A stretch of DNA of 64,000 nt from Lichenihabitans sp033947565 (GCF_033947565.1 NZ_JARPVX010000012.1:26816-90815); one strand, 5' to 3'. Positions 26,270-37,352 are shown, counted from the stretch's first letter. Notes: a model not told the origin generated them from the letters alone. Program-made: numbers and translations.

Positions 26270-26578
26270 TCAGAGCTTGATTTCGACGTCTACGCCGGCA
26301 GCCAGATCCAACTTCATCAGAGCGTCGACCGTCTGCGGGGTCGGGTCGACGATGTCAAGCACGCGCTTGTGGGTGCGGATCTCGAACTGCTCACGCGACT
26401 TCTTGTCGACGTGGGGCGAACGGTTCACCGTGAACTTCTCGATCCGGGTCGGCAGCGGAATGGGGCCGCGCACCTGAGCGCCCGTGCGACGCGCAGTCGA
26501 CACGATCTCCTTCGTGGACGCGTCGAGGACGCGATGGTCGAAGGCTTTGAGGCGGATACGGATGTTTTGACCGTTCAT
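26270..26578 (-). CDS. rpsJ: 30S ribosomal protein S10
   Basis: The 102-residue S10/NusE, which also joins the transcription antitermination complex through NusB. Contains IRIRLKAFDHRVLD and RTGAQVRGPIPLPTRIEKFTV. Located 60 bp after tuf and 55 bp before rplC. Confidence 0.98.
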   Translation of the reverse strand: MNGQNIRIRLKAFDHRVLDASTKEIVSTARRTGAQVRGPIPLPTRIEKFTVNRSPHVDKKSREQFEIRTHKRVLDIVDPTPQTVDALMKLDLAAGVDVEIKL

Positions 26579-26638
26579 GTTCTCATCCTTTGATCAAGGT
26601 GGAGCGGGAGCAGGGCTCCCGCTCCCCTAGATCGCCTC

Positions 26639-27829
26639 TTACTCGATGATCGTCGCGACGACGCCGGCGCCAACCGTGCGGCCACCCTCGCGGATAGCGA
26701 AGCGCAGCTTCTCCTCCATGGCGATCGGCACGATCAGCGCCACGTCCATGGAAATGTTGTCACCCGGCATCACCATCTCGGTGCCCTCGGGAAGCGTCAC
26801 GATGCCGGTCACGTCCGTGGTGCGGAAGTAGAACTGCGGACGATAGTTGGTGAAGAACGGCGTGTGACGGCCACCTTCGTCCTTGGTGAGAATGTAGGCC
26901 TCGGCCTTGAACTTGGTGTGGGGCTTCACGGAGCCGGGCTTGCACAGGATCTGGCCGCGCTCGACGTCTTCGCGCTTCGTGCCGCGCAGCAGGCAACCGA
27001 CGTTGTCGCCAGCCTCGCCCTGGTCGAGCAGCTTGCGGAACATCTCGACGCCGGTGACGGTCGACTTCACGGTCGGACGAATACCGACGATCTCGATTTC
27101 CTCACCAACCTTGATGATGCCGCGCTCGATGCGGCCCGTCACCACCGTGCCGCGACCCGAGATCGAGAACACGTCCTCTACCGGCATCAGGAAGGGCAGG
27201 TTCTTCGGGCGCTCAGGCTGCGGAATGTAGGCGTCGACGGTTTCCATCAGCTTCAGGATGGCGTCGTGGCCGATCTCGGGCTGCTTGTTCTCGAGCGCGC
27301 ACAGTGCCGAGCCCTTGGTGATCGGAATGTCGTCGCCGGGGAACTCGTACTTCGACAACAGCTCGCGAACCTCGAGCTCGACGAGCTCCAGGAGCTCCTC
27401 GTCGTCGACCATGTCGACCTTGTTGAGGAACACGACGAGCGCCGGCACACCGACCTGACGGGCGAGAAGAATGTGCTCGCGGGTCTGCGGCATCGGGCCG
27501 TCGGCGGCTGACACCACCAGAATGGCGCCGTCCATCTGCGCGGCGCCGGTGATCATGTTCTTCACATAATCGGCGTGGCCGGGGCAATCGACGTGGGCGT
27601 AATGGCGGTTTGCGGTCTCGTATTCGACGTGAGCCGTCGAGATGGTGATACCACGGGCCTTCTCTTCCGGGGCCTTGTCGATCTGGTCGTAGGCCGTGAA
27701 GGTGGCGCCGCCCTTTTCAGCCAGCACCTTGGTGATGGCCGCGGTCAACGACGTCTTGCCATGGTCGACGTGACCGATGGTGCCAATGTTGCAATGCGGC
27801 TTATTACGGGAGAACTTTTCCTTAGCCAT
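26639..27829 (-). CDS. tuf: Elongation factor Tu
   Basis: The 396-residue GTPase that delivers aminoacyl-tRNA. G1 motif GHVDHGKT, switch region RGITIS, G3 DCPGHADYV, G4 NKVD, and the C-terminal GGRTVGAGVVATI are all present. It is in the str cluster after fusA (55 bp). Alphaproteobacteria often have a second tuf elsewhere; none is in the window. Confidence 0.98.
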   Translation of the reverse strand: MAKEKFSRNKPHCNIGTIGHVDHGKTSLTAAITKVLAEKGGATFTAYDQIDKAPEEKARGITISTAHVEYETANRHYAHVDCPGHADYVKNMITGAAQMDGAILVVSAADGPMPQTREHILLARQVGVPALVVFLNKVDMVDDEELLELVELEVRELLSKYEFPGDDIPITKGSALCALENKQPEIGHDAILKLMETVDAYIPQPERPKNLPFLMPVEDVFSISGRGTVVTGRIERGIIKVGEEIEIVGIRPTVKSTVTGVEMFRKLLDQGEAGDNVGCLLRGTKREDVERGQILCKPGSVKPHTKFKAEAYILTKDEGGRHTPFFTNYRPQFYFRTTDVTGIVTLPEGTEMVMPGDNISMDVALIVPIAMEEKLRFAIREGGRTVGAGVVATIIE

Positions 27830-27884
27830 GAATGGCTCCTCTTAAACCTTGAACAGGCTCAGCTGGATGATGGGGTCGGGTGGC

Positions 27885-29960
<2,076 letters not shown>

Positions 29961-29990
29961 GGGGAGATCCTTGGAAGGCTGAAACGCCGA

Positions 29991-30461
29991 TTACCAACGG
30001 TAGTGGGAGAAGGCGCGGTTCGCCTCCGCCATGCGGTGTGTGTCTTCGCGCTTCTTCACCGCGTTGCCGCGGTTGTTGGAAGCGTCGATCAACTCGTTCG
30101 AAAGACGGTCGACCATGGTCTTGTCGTTGCGGGCGCGGGCCGCCGTGATGAGCCAGCGGATCGCCAAAGCCTGACGACGCTCCGGCCGAACCTCGACCGG
30201 CACCTGGTAGGTGGCGCCACCAACGCGGCGCGACCGCACTTCGATCGACGGCGCGACGTTGTCGAGCGCCTGCTGGAAGATCGGCAGCGGCTCGGTGCGG
30301 AGCTTGGTCTCGACGATCTCGAAAGCGCCGTAGACGATCTGCTCGGCGGTCGACTTCTTTCCATCATACATGATGGAATTCATGAACTTGGTGAGCGTCA
30401 CATCCCCGTACTTGGCGTCCGGGTGGATCTCACGCTTTTCTGCGCTATGGCGACGGGACAT
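29991..30461 (-). CDS. rpsG: 30S ribosomal protein S7
   Basis: A 156-residue primary assembler of the 30S head. Starts MSRRHSAEKREIHPDAKYGD and has the signature KFMNSIMYDGKKSTAEQIVYGAF, ending NRAFSHYRW. In E. coli it represses the str operon by binding the rpsL-rpsG gap; here that gap is only 21 bp, too short for that type of site. Confidence 0.98.
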   Translation of the reverse strand: MSRRHSAEKREIHPDAKYGDVTLTKFMNSIMYDGKKSTAEQIVYGAFEIVETKLRTEPLPIFQQALDNVAPSIEVRSRRVGGATYQVPVEVRPERRQALAIRWLITAARARNDKTMVDRLSNELIDASNNRGNAVKKREDTHRMAEANRAFSHYRW

Positions 30462-30482
30462 GGGAGACCGTTCCTAAAATCG

Positions 30483-30854
30483 TTACTTCGGACGCTTCGC
30501 GCCATACTTCGAGCGGCGCTGCTTCCGGTTCTTCACGCCCTGCGTGTCGAGCACGCCGCGGAGGATGTGGTAGCGCACGCCCGGCAGATCCTTCACGCGA
30601 CCGCCGCGGATCATCACCACGGAATGTTCCTGAAGGTTGTGACCTTCGCCCGGAATGTAGCCGATGACTTCGAAGCCGTTGGTCAAGCGAACCTTGGCAA
30701 CCTTACGGAGCGCCGAGTTCGGCTTCTTCGGCGTCGTCGTATAGACACGCGTGCACACGCCACGCTTCTGCGGGCTCTGCTGAAGCGCCGGCACCTTGTT
30801 CCGTGCGGTAACTGCAACCCGCGGCTTGCGGATCAACTGGCTGATCGTCGGCAT
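30483..30854 (-). CDS. rpsL: 30S ribosomal protein S12
   Basis: The 123-residue decoding-centre protein. It starts MPTISQLIRKPR and contains TTTPKKPNSALRKVAKVRL and GRVKDLPGVRYHILRG; the lysines at the classic streptomycin-resistance positions are wild type. The start at 30852-30854 gives the family length; a longer open frame upstream is not conserved. It is the first gene of the str-S10-spc run. Confidence 0.98.
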   Translation of the reverse strand: MPTISQLIRKPRVAVTARNKVPALQQSPQKRGVCTRVYTTTPKKPNSALRKVAKVRLTNGFEVIGYIPGEGHNLQEHSVVMIRGGRVKDLPGVRYHILRGVLDTQGVKNRKQRRSKYGAKRPK

Positions 30855-31281
30855 CCATTCCGCCCTGTTGTGGCCGCCGCCCTTCGGCGACGCCCCTGGC
30901 CCAAACATCATCACACCCCGGCCGGCCCAGCCGTGACGTGGCGCCAACACAAAGCAATACACCGCATTCAGCCCGATCGGGCCGGATGCGCCGCAATGCA
31001 GAGGACCGAAGGTGAAGCACCCTCGTTCTTGCCTTCTGCTCCGGCTCGAAAGCTGGAGATGACTTGTTACGCAGTCTCAGGAGACGCCAACGGCGTTTAG
31101 GCTTCCTTGGGTCGGGAACGCGTCGTTCCGGAACGGTGGATGCCTACGGCCCGTTGAATGTGAAGTCGCTCTTAAGGGCTTGCCGTTGGGGCGTCAACGA
31201 TTTTCTTGCCGGATCGCCCCTGCGCAACGGCGCGGCCGGGCGCGGATGGCGCCAATCGTCTAAGCTGTCCAGTCGATCGGT
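30855..31281 (-). other. 427-bp leader region upstream of rpsL
   Basis: No gene is supportable here. The region holds the promoter at 31169-31197 for the ribosomal run and a leader of about 310 nt before rpsL. Part of the leader (about 31000-31075, with CCGGCTCGAAAGCTGG) can fold locally. I could not recognise a known ribosomal-protein leader motif. Confidence 0.5.
31169..31197 (-). promoter_or_regulatory. Sigma-70 promoter of the str-S10-spc operon
   Basis: On the minus strand TTGACG (31192-31197), 17 bp, TAAGAG (31169-31174), with an A-rich stretch (AAGAAAA) just upstream that could act as an UP element. It is the best promoter match between uxs-like gene and rpsL, and the only clear one before the 22-gene ribosomal run. 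The start point is expected near 31162. Confidence 0.55.
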
Positions 31282-32274
31282 TCAGCGCACCACGGCGGCT
31301 GGCGGCCGCACGCGACTGTGGTCCTCGAGGCCGCGTAACAGCTGATCGAAATAGGTGATGGTCTTGCCGAGGCCTGCCTTCAGCGGCGTCGTCGGGGCCC
31401 AGCCGAGCTTTTCGGCCGCCTGGGTGATGTCGGGCTGGCGCTGGCGCGGGTCGTCGACCGGTAGGGGACGGAACACGATCTCGGACCGACTGCCGACAAG
31501 CTCGATGATCATTTCGGCAAGCTCCAGCATGGAGAACTCGCCTGGGTTGCCGAGGTTGATCGGCCCGGTCACCGCCTTGTCGGTGCCCATCAGCCGGATC
31601 AGCCCGTCAACGAGATCCTCGACGTAGCAAAAGGAGCGGGTCTGCTTTCCATTGCCGTAGATCGTAATGGGGTCGCCCTTCAGGGCCTGCACGACGAAGT
31701 TCGACACGACGCGCCCGTCGTTCGGCAGCATGCGCGGCCCATAGGTGTTGAAGATGCGCGCCACCTTGATGTGGACGTCGTGCTGGCGCCGGTAATCGAA
31801 GAACAGCGTTTCGGCGCAGCGCTTGCCCTCGTCGTAGCAGGACCGCGGGCCGATCGGGTTGACGTTGCCCCAATAGCCTTCGGTCTGCGGATGGACGCTC
31901 GGATCGCCGTATACCTCAGAGGTCGAGGCCTGCAGCACCTTGGCCTTCACCCGCTTGGCGAGGCCCAGCATGTTGATGGCGCCGATAACGCTGGTCTTCG
32001 TGGTCTGCACGGGGTCGAATTGGTAGTGCACCGGCGACGCCGGGCAGGCCATGTTGTAGATCTCGTCGACCTCGGCGAAGTACGGCAGCGTGATGTCGTG
32101 GCGCACCACCTCGAACATCGGGTTGGCCAGCAGATGGGCGATGTTGGCCCGACGGCCGGTGAAGAAGTTGTCGACGCACACCACCGGATTGCCGGCATCG
32201 AGAAGCTTCTCGCACAGGTAGGAGCCCACGAAACCGGCCCCGCCCGTAATCAAGACAGTCTTCTGGAGGTGCAT
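31282..32274 (-). CDS. UDP-glucuronate decarboxylase-like SDR (UXS type)
   Basis: A 330-residue extended short-chain dehydrogenase. The NAD motif is GGAGFVGSYLCEKLL (about residues 11-25); the catalytic Ser-Thr-Ser and YxxxK appear in QASTSEVYGDP and SCYDEGKRCAE; FNTYGPRM and the end LGWAPTTPLKAGL are typical. The wording matches UDP-xylose synthase, which makes UDP-xylose from UDP-glucuronate for polysaccharide or LPS. A dTDP- or UDP-sugar epimerase is the alternative. No glycosyltransferase is adjacent. Confidence 0.85.
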   Translation of the reverse strand: MHLQKTVLITGGAGFVGSYLCEKLLDAGNPVVCVDNFFTGRRANIAHLLANPMFEVVRHDITLPYFAEVDEIYNMACPASPVHYQFDPVQTTKTSVIGAINMLGLAKRVKAKVLQASTSEVYGDPSVHPQTEGYWGNVNPIGPRSCYDEGKRCAETLFFDYRRQHDVHIKVARIFNTYGPRMLPNDGRVVSNFVVQALKGDPITIYGNGKQTRSFCYVEDLVDGLIRLMGTDKAVTGPINLGNPGEFSMLELAEMIIELVGSRSEIVFRPLPVDDPRQRQPDITQAAEKLGWAPTTPLKAGLGKTITYFDQLLRGLEDHSRVRPPAAVVR

Positions 32275-32405
32275 GGCCGGGCTTTCGCGGACGATGGGAT
32301 GCGGGCCGATCGGCTAGGCTGATCAAGGCACCAAAACCCTAGGCAGCACCATGAAATCCGTCAACACGCCGCCACGGCCGCCAACGCTTCGACGGTCGCC
32401 GGCGG

Positions 32406-32440
32406 CATCGGCCCGGCGCACTTCCGGCGCCGGGCCGATG
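32406..32440. terminator. Perfect 14-bp hairpin between azoR and the UXS-like gene
   Basis: CATCGGCCCGGCGC and its exact complement GCGCCGGGCCGATG flank a 7-nt loop. It lies 20 bp beyond the azoR stop and upstream of the UXS-like gene on the same strand. No T run follows on either side, so it may be a terminator aided by Rho or an mRNA stabiliser. The remainder of the 32275-32459 gap shows only an 11-bp tandem repeat. Confidence 0.55.
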
Positions 32441-32449
32441 CAAGGGCGT

Positions 32450-32471
32450 CAGGCCGGCGTCAGGCCGGCGT
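32450..32471. repeat. Two tandem 11-bp units at the azoR stop codon
   Basis: CAGGCCGGCGT is repeated twice head to tail, followed by a partial third CAG. On the minus strand each unit carries a TGA; the first encountered ends azoR. The duplication therefore does not change the protein. Confidence 0.7.
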
Positions 32472-33071
32472 CAGTGCGGCGACCTCGTGCAGCGCGGTCT
32501 CGACCGAGGCCTCGCGCTGATCCGGGCCAAGCGCGATGCCCTCCGCCACGATCACCTCGAGATTGGTGACGCCCATGAAGCCGAACACGGTGCGCAGATA
32601 GGTTTCGGCATGTTCGGCCGGACGATGCGGCGACCCCGGCGCATACACGCCGCCGCGCGCGACCGTGAGGATCACCCGCTTGCCGCCCGCGAGACCTTCC
32701 GGCCCATTGGCGGTGTAGCGGAACGTCTTGCCGGCCACGAGCACGCGATCGATCCACGCCTTGAGCTGGCTCGGCACCGTGAAATTATACAGCGCCACGC
32801 CGATCACGACCGTGTCGGCCGCAAGAAACTCCTCGAGCACGCGCCCACCGAGCGCCAGATCTTCCTGCATGGCCTGGTCGTGCTGCACGTCCGGGCTCTG
32901 TCCGGCCAGATAGGCACCCGAAAGATGGCTGATCGGCTGCGCCGCGAGGTCGTGATAGATGTCCTTCAGGCCGGGCGCTTCCGCCTTCAGGCGGGCCACG
33001 ACGGCGGCCGACAGCTTGCGGCTGACCGAGTGGTCACCGAGGATGCTGGAATCGAGATGCAGAAGCGTCAT
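32460..33071 (-). CDS. azoR: FMN-dependent NADH-azoreductase
   Basis: A 203-residue flavodoxin-like quinone/azo reductase. MTLLHLDSSILGDHSVSR (FMN phosphate loop), YNFTVPSQLKAWIDRVLVAGKTFRYT and the motif ARGGVY are characteristic of AzoR. Members reduce quinones and azo compounds with NADH and protect against thiol stress. The start at 33069-33071 gives the family length. It diverges from an HxlR-family regulator 78 bp away, a common pairing for such reductases, so repression by that regulator is inferred. Confidence 0.93.
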   Translation of the reverse strand: MTLLHLDSSILGDHSVSRKLSAAVVARLKAEAPGLKDIYHDLAAQPISHLSGAYLAGQSPDVQHDQAMQEDLALGGRVLEEFLAADTVVIGVALYNFTVPSQLKAWIDRVLVAGKTFRYTANGPEGLAGGKRVILTVARGGVYAPGSPHRPAEHAETYLRTVFGFMGVTNLEVIVAEGIALGPDQREASVETALHEVAALTPA

Positions 33072-33149
33072 GGTCGTCCTTTGCTTGCGCGGTGTTAGAC
33101 AGGGCCGCACTACAATCGGAACCGCCCGGCGCCGCAAGAAGGCACATGC

Positions 33150-33578
33150 ATGACACCAGGGTCGATCGACACCACCGTCCCGCCTTCGGCCGAAGGCTGC
33201 CAGGCCCCGCGGGAGGTTCTGGCCCGGGTGGGCGACAAATGGAGCGTGCAGATCGTGCTGACGCTCGATGCCGGGCCCCACCGGTTCAACCAGCTGCGTC
33301 GCGGCATCCCAGGCATTTCACAACGCATGCTGACGCTGACGCTGCGTGGGCTCGAGCGCGACGGGCTGGTGGAGCGGACATCCTTCGACACGGTGCCGCC
33401 CCGGGTCGATTATGCACTGACGGCGTTGGGACGGTCGTTGGCGGAGCCGGTGCGACGGCTGGGCGCCTGGGCCCAGGCCAACCACACGCACATTCGAGCG
33501 GCCCGTACGGATTTCGACGAGCGCGGCGGCGCGGCGCGGCGCTCGGATCCGGCCACCCTGGCGTCCGCTTCGGCCTGA
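33150..33578 (+). CDS. HxlR-family winged-helix regulator
   Basis: A 142-residue repressor- or activator-type DNA-binding protein. A conserved Cys (Cys17, EGCQAPREVL) precedes the winged helix: VGDKWSVQIVLTLDAGPHRFNQLRRGIPGISQRMLTLTLRGLERDGLVER. HxlR members such as YodB/QorR sense quinones or aldehydes by an N-terminal Cys. Its divergent neighbour is an azoreductase, making a quinone-responsive switch plausible. The C-terminal 25 residues are a charged, non-conserved tail. Confidence 0.9.
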   Translation: MTPGSIDTTVPPSAEGCQAPREVLARVGDKWSVQIVLTLDAGPHRFNQLRRGIPGISQRMLTLTLRGLERDGLVERTSFDTVPPRVDYALTALGRSLAEPVRRLGAWAQANHTHIRAARTDFDERGGAARRSDPATLASASA

Positions 33579-33584
33579 CAGCCG

Positions 33585-34706
33585 TCAGGGCGCCAGCGCC
33601 AGGCGGTCGCGCCCGCCCCGCTTCGCCTCATAAAGCGCGGCATCGGCGCGATCCATCAGCGCGTCGAGGCCGGTCGCGTCGGTAAGGCGGCTCGCGCCGA
33701 TGCTGAGGGTCGCCGCAAGGCCTGGCGGCAGGAAGCTGGCCCCGGCGATCGCAAGATCGGCCCGCAGCACGCGGGCGATGACGCTGAGCTCCACCCCATC
33801 GAGGTCGGGCGCCAGGGCGATGAATTCGTCGCCGCCGAACCGCGCCGCCACGGCGCCTTGCGGCAAGCGGGCCAGCAGCCCTTCGGCCAAGGCCACCAGC
33901 AGCCGGTCGCCGGCCGCGTGGCCTGCGGTGTCGTTGACAGCCTTGAAGTGGTCCACATCGAGCAGCAGCAGCATGCCCGGGCACGGCAGCAAAGCCGCGG
34001 CACGCTCGCGAAAGGCGCGCCGGTTGAGGAGGCCGGTCAGCGGGTCGCGTTCGGCCAAGGTCGCGGTGTGCTCTTCCCGCCGGCGGCGCACGGCGGCTGC
34101 CATCAGCAAGGCCAGCAGCACTTCCACAAGGATGCCCTCGAAGAGCGACAGCTGGATCAGCAGCCCCTTGTAGCCCATCATGTCGATAAAGGCGCCCGGG
34201 GCCGAGATCAGGGCCGTCTTGATTGCGTAGAAGGCGCCATGGGCCAGGAACACGGCGCCGAAGCGGCGCGACGACAGATCCGCGGCGCCGACCGACAACG
34301 CCAGCCAGGCGGTCCATAGCGAAAGCACGCAAACCAGCATGGCATTGGTTCTGCCGAAGATGCCGCTATGGGCGGCGTCGATCGGCACAAGCAGCAGTAG
34401 GCCCCATGGCGCCAACAGCGCCCACCACAGCAGCGTCGTGTGGCGGCCCGTGAACACAGTGGTGCCGCGCAGAAACAACAGATGGGCGACGATCAGCAGG
34501 CCGTTGGCGAACCAGACGCCCAGCAGGGGCGACGCGGCATAGCGCAACGGCGACAGGCTGCAGCCCACCACGATCGCCGCGAAGCCGGCGCTCCACAGGA
34601 TCAAGGCGGGATCGCCGATGGCGCGCCATTCGAAGAACAAGAACGCCGCGGCGATCAGCGAGATCGCCAGCGTCAGCAGCAACAGGGTGGGCGCGTCGAT
34701 CGCCAT
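33585..34706 (-). CDS. Membrane-bound GGDEF diguanylate cyclase
   Basis: A 373-residue protein with about six transmembrane segments in residues 1-205, then a GGDEF domain (RDPLTGLLNRRAFRE, LLDVDHFKAVNDTAGHAAGDRLL, and the active-site loop RFGGDEF). The A-site is intact, so it should make c-di-GMP. An inhibitory RxxD site is not evident in the five residues before the loop. The membrane part has no named sensory fold that I recognise. It lies downstream of rnhA on the same strand, 141 bp apart; that gap holds nothing I can identify. Confidence 0.9.
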   Translation of the reverse strand: MAIDAPTLLLLTLAISLIAAAFLFFEWRAIGDPALILWSAGFAAIVVGCSLSPLRYAASPLLGVWFANGLLIVAHLLFLRGTTVFTGRHTTLLWWALLAPWGLLLLVPIDAAHSGIFGRTNAMLVCVLSLWTAWLALSVGAADLSSRRFGAVFLAHGAFYAIKTALISAPGAFIDMMGYKGLLIQLSLFEGILVEVLLALLMAAAVRRRREEHTATLAERDPLTGLLNRRAFRERAAALLPCPGMLLLLDVDHFKAVNDTAGHAAGDRLLVALAEGLLARLPQGAVAARFGGDEFIALAPDLDGVELSVIARVLRADLAIAGASFLPPGLAATLSIGASRLTDATGLDALMDRADAALYEAKRGGRDRLALAP

Positions 34707-34847
34707 TGCGTCGGATCAATAAGAGAAACGCGCCATAGCTAGCCGCACAGGCTTGCTAAAACCTTCATCGTTCGAGGCTTTCTCAAGGGACAAGCATTCG
34801 GCGACTTGGCTTTTGCCGTTGGCGATCCGCCCGGCGGCCCAGCAACC

Positions 34848-35354
34848 CTACAGGAGCCGACCCGGCAGAACCGGGGCAGGAGCCCCGGCCGCCGCCCCTT
34901 TCAGGACGCCGGATTGGCGGGCCTCGCGCAGGGCCCGGTTGGCGAGGCCATCGACGCGCTCGTTATGCGGGTCGCCGTTGTGGCCCCGCACCCAGCGGGT
35001 TTGCAGCGTGCGGGCATCGGCCAGCGCGAACAGCGCCTTCCACAAAGCGAGGTTCGACACGGGCTTGCCTTCGGCATTGCGGAAGCCGCGGCGCTCCCAG
35101 CCCTTGCGCCATTCGGTGAGGCCCTTCAGCACATATTGGCTGTCCGACACGAGTTCCACCGGCGCGCCCACCGGCACGCGGCCAAGCCCCTCGATGGCGG
35201 CCGTCAATTCCGCGATCTGGTTGGTGCCGTGGCCGATGAAGCCGTAATGCTCGACACCTTCGGCGGCCCCGGGGGCGATGAGGTAGAGGCCCCAGGCACA
35301 GGGTCCGGGGTTGGTGGGGGCGCAAGCGCCGTCCGTATAGGCGATCCAGGTCAT
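34848..35354 (-). CDS. rnhA: Ribonuclease HI
   Basis: Removes RNA from RNA-DNA hybrids (primers, R-loops). The 168 residues carry the catalytic set: Asp8 (YTDGA), Glu49 (QIAELTA), Asp71 (SDSQY), the handle region, and HNGDPHNERVD with His and the last Asp. The C-terminal 20 residues are Gly/Ala/Pro-rich. It lies 9 bp after thrB in the ispH-thrB-rnhA order conserved in Hyphomicrobiales. Confidence 0.95.
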   Translation of the reverse strand: MTWIAYTDGACAPTNPGPCAWGLYLIAPGAAEGVEHYGFIGHGTNQIAELTAAIEGLGRVPVGAPVELVSDSQYVLKGLTEWRKGWERRGFRNAEGKPVSNLALWKALFALADARTLQTRWVRGHNGDPHNERVDGLANRALREARQSGVLKGAAAGAPAPVLPGRLL

Positions 35355-35363
35355 CGGCGAGCT

Positions 35364-36329
35364 TTAGCCCGGCAGGCCATAGATTCGCGAGTCCTCGACG
35401 CCGACGTGGAAGCGCAATTTGGCCAGATATTCGCGCGGGTCCTTGGGCTTCACCAGGGCACCGGGCGGCACGTTCAGCCAGTCGACCAGCCGGGTCAGCA
35501 TGAACCGCAGGGCCGAGCCGCGCGCCAGCACCGGCAGCGCCGCTGCCTCGGCGGGATTGAGCGGCCGCACCGCCGCATAGCCTTCCATCAGGGCGCGGCC
35601 GCGCGCCGGATCGAAGCGGTGGTCGGCGTCGAAGCACCAAGCATTGAGGCAGATCGACAGATCGTAGGCGAAGCTGTCCGTACAGGCGAAGTAGAAGTCG
35701 ATGAGGCCGGACAGCCGGTCGCCGAGAAAGAACACGTTGTCGGGGAAGAGATCGGCGTGGATGACGCCCATCGGCAGGCCGACCGGCCAGCGCGCCTCGA
35801 TATCCGCGAGGGCGGCGGCCGCCTCGGCGGCCAGGCCCGGCACGACGGTGTCGGCCCGGGCGCCGGCCTGGGCCAGCAACCCATGCCAGCCCGCGACCGA
35901 GAGCGGATTGGGCCGCCCCATCGGGAAATTCGCCACGGCGAGATGCAGTTGGGCCAGCACGGCGCCGAGCGCCCCGCAATGGATCGGCTGCGGATCGGCG
36001 ATCCACACGCCATCGAGAAATGTCATGATGGCGGCGGGCCGACCGCACAGCGTGCCCAGGGCCGCGCCGGCGCGGTTGGGCACCGGCTGCGGACAGGTCA
36101 ATCCCTTGGCGGCCAGATGTTCCAATAAGGCCACGAAGAACGGCAGGTCGCCGGCCGCGACGCGCTTTTCGTAGAGCGTCAGGATATAGGTGCCGGCCGT
36201 GGTGCCGAGCAGGAAGTTCGAGTTCTCGACGCCTTCCGCGATGCCCTTCAGCGCCGTCAGGCCGCCGATGTCATAAGTCCGGAGAAAGCCGTCCAGGTCG
36301 CTGGCCGACACATCGGTATAGACCGCCAT
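35364..36329 (-). CDS. thrB: Homoserine kinase (APH-fold ThrB)
   Basis: Phosphorylates homoserine on the way to threonine. The 321 residues belong to the aminoglycoside-phosphotransferase-fold type of homoserine kinase, not the GHMP type. Motifs: EGVENSNFLLGTTAGTYILTLYEKR (nucleotide loop), VIHADLFPDNVFF (catalytic loop with Asp), and LIDFYFACTDSFAYDLS (metal-binding DFG-like). It sits between ispH (33 bp) and rnhA (9 bp) in one operon. Confidence 0.94.
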   Translation of the reverse strand: MAVYTDVSASDLDGFLRTYDIGGLTALKGIAEGVENSNFLLGTTAGTYILTLYEKRVAAGDLPFFVALLEHLAAKGLTCPQPVPNRAGAALGTLCGRPAAIMTFLDGVWIADPQPIHCGALGAVLAQLHLAVANFPMGRPNPLSVAGWHGLLAQAGARADTVVPGLAAEAAAALADIEARWPVGLPMGVIHADLFPDNVFFLGDRLSGLIDFYFACTDSFAYDLSICLNAWCFDADHRFDPARGRALMEGYAAVRPLNPAEAAALPVLARGSALRFMLTRLVDWLNVPPGALVKPKDPREYLAKLRFHVGVEDSRIYGLPG

Positions 36330-36362
36330 GGGATGCGGCGCCGTGCGGGGCTGCCCGGGCTC

Positions 36363-37352
36363 TCAGGCGAGCGCGGGCGCGCCCTGGGTGACGGGCCGCA
36401 GTTCGCGCGGCAACGGGAAGAACATGTTCTCCTGCACGGTGGCGACCGTCTCGACCTCGATCGTGTATTTTTCCGCGAAGGCGTCGATGATCTCCTCGAC
36501 CAGCACTTCCGGGGCCGAAGCGCCGGCCGTGATGCCGATCGTCCTGATGCCGTCCATATGGGTCCAGTCGATGTCGGACGCCCGCAGCACGAGCTGGCTG
36601 TTCTTGCAGCCCTCGCGCTCGCTGACTTCCTTCAGACGCTGGGAGTTCGACGAATTGGCAGACCCCACCACCAGCAGCGCATCCACCTTGTGGGCGATCT
36701 GCTTGACGGCTTCCTGCCGGTTGGTGGTGGCGTAACAGATGTCTTCCTTGTGGGGGCTGACGATGGTCGGGAAGCGCAGCTTCAGCGTATCGACGATACC
36801 CTGCGTGTCGTCGACCGACAGGGTCGTCTGCGTCACGAAGGCAAGGGAGCTTTGCGACAGTTCCGTGCCGCGCGCATCCGCCAAACGATGCACGTCCTCG
36901 ATGTTCTCGACCAGGATGACGGCGCCCTGCGGCAATTGGCCAAGCGTGCCCACCACCTCCGGATGGCCGGCATGGCCGACCAGGATCACCCGATGGCCGC
37001 GGCGGTGATGCAGCTCTGCTTCGCGATGCACCTTGGTGACCAGCGGGCAGGTCGCGTCGATGGCGAACATCTTGCGCTGCGACGCCTCGGCCGGCACGGA
37101 TTTCGGCACGCCATGGGCCGAAAAGATCACCGGCGCCTCGGTATCGGGGATCTCGTCGAGTTCCTCGACGAAGATGGCACCCTTTTTCTTCAGGCTCTCG
37201 ACCACGTATTTGTTATGCACGATCTCGTGCCGCACATAGACCGGCGGCCCATAGATCGACAAAGCCTGCTCCACCGCGTCGATGGCGCGGATCACGCCGG
37301 CGCAAAAGCCCCTCGGGGCGCAAAGCATCACGAGCAGCGGCGGCTTGGTCAT
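36363..37352 (-). CDS. ispH: 4-hydroxy-3-methylbut-2-enyl diphosphate reductase
   Basis: The last enzyme of the MEP isoprenoid pathway; a 4Fe-4S reductase yielding IPP and DMAPP. Cys ligands are visible in APRGFCAGV, DATCPLV and REGCKNS; the substrate-binding SANSSNSQRL and TAGASAPE motifs are intact. The ATG at 37352 (MTKPPLLVMLCAPRG) is preferred; in-frame ATGs at 37373 and 37409 would add 7 or 19 residues, and none has a clear ribosome binding site. First gene of the ispH-thrB-rnhA set. Confidence 0.94.
   Translation of the reverse strand: MTKPPLLVMLCAPRGFCAGVIRAIDAVEQALSIYGPPVYVRHEIVHNKYVVESLKKKGAIFVEELDEIPDTEAPVIFSAHGVPKSVPAEASQRKMFAIDATCPLVTKVHREAELHHRRGHRVILVGHAGHPEVVGTLGQLPQGAVILVENIEDVHRLADARGTELSQSSLAFVTQTTLSVDDTQGIVDTLKLRFPTIVSPHKEDICYATTNRQEAVKQIAHKVDALLVVGSANSSNSQRLKEVSEREGCKNSQLVLRASDIDWTHMDGIRTIGITAGASAPEVLVEEIIDAFAEKYTIEVETVATVQENMFFPLPRELRPVTQGAPALA

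Noticed and set aside
30483..30854. A streptomycin-resistance change in S12
   Set aside because: The lysines at the two classic sites (PKKPNS and GRVKDLPG regions) are wild type.
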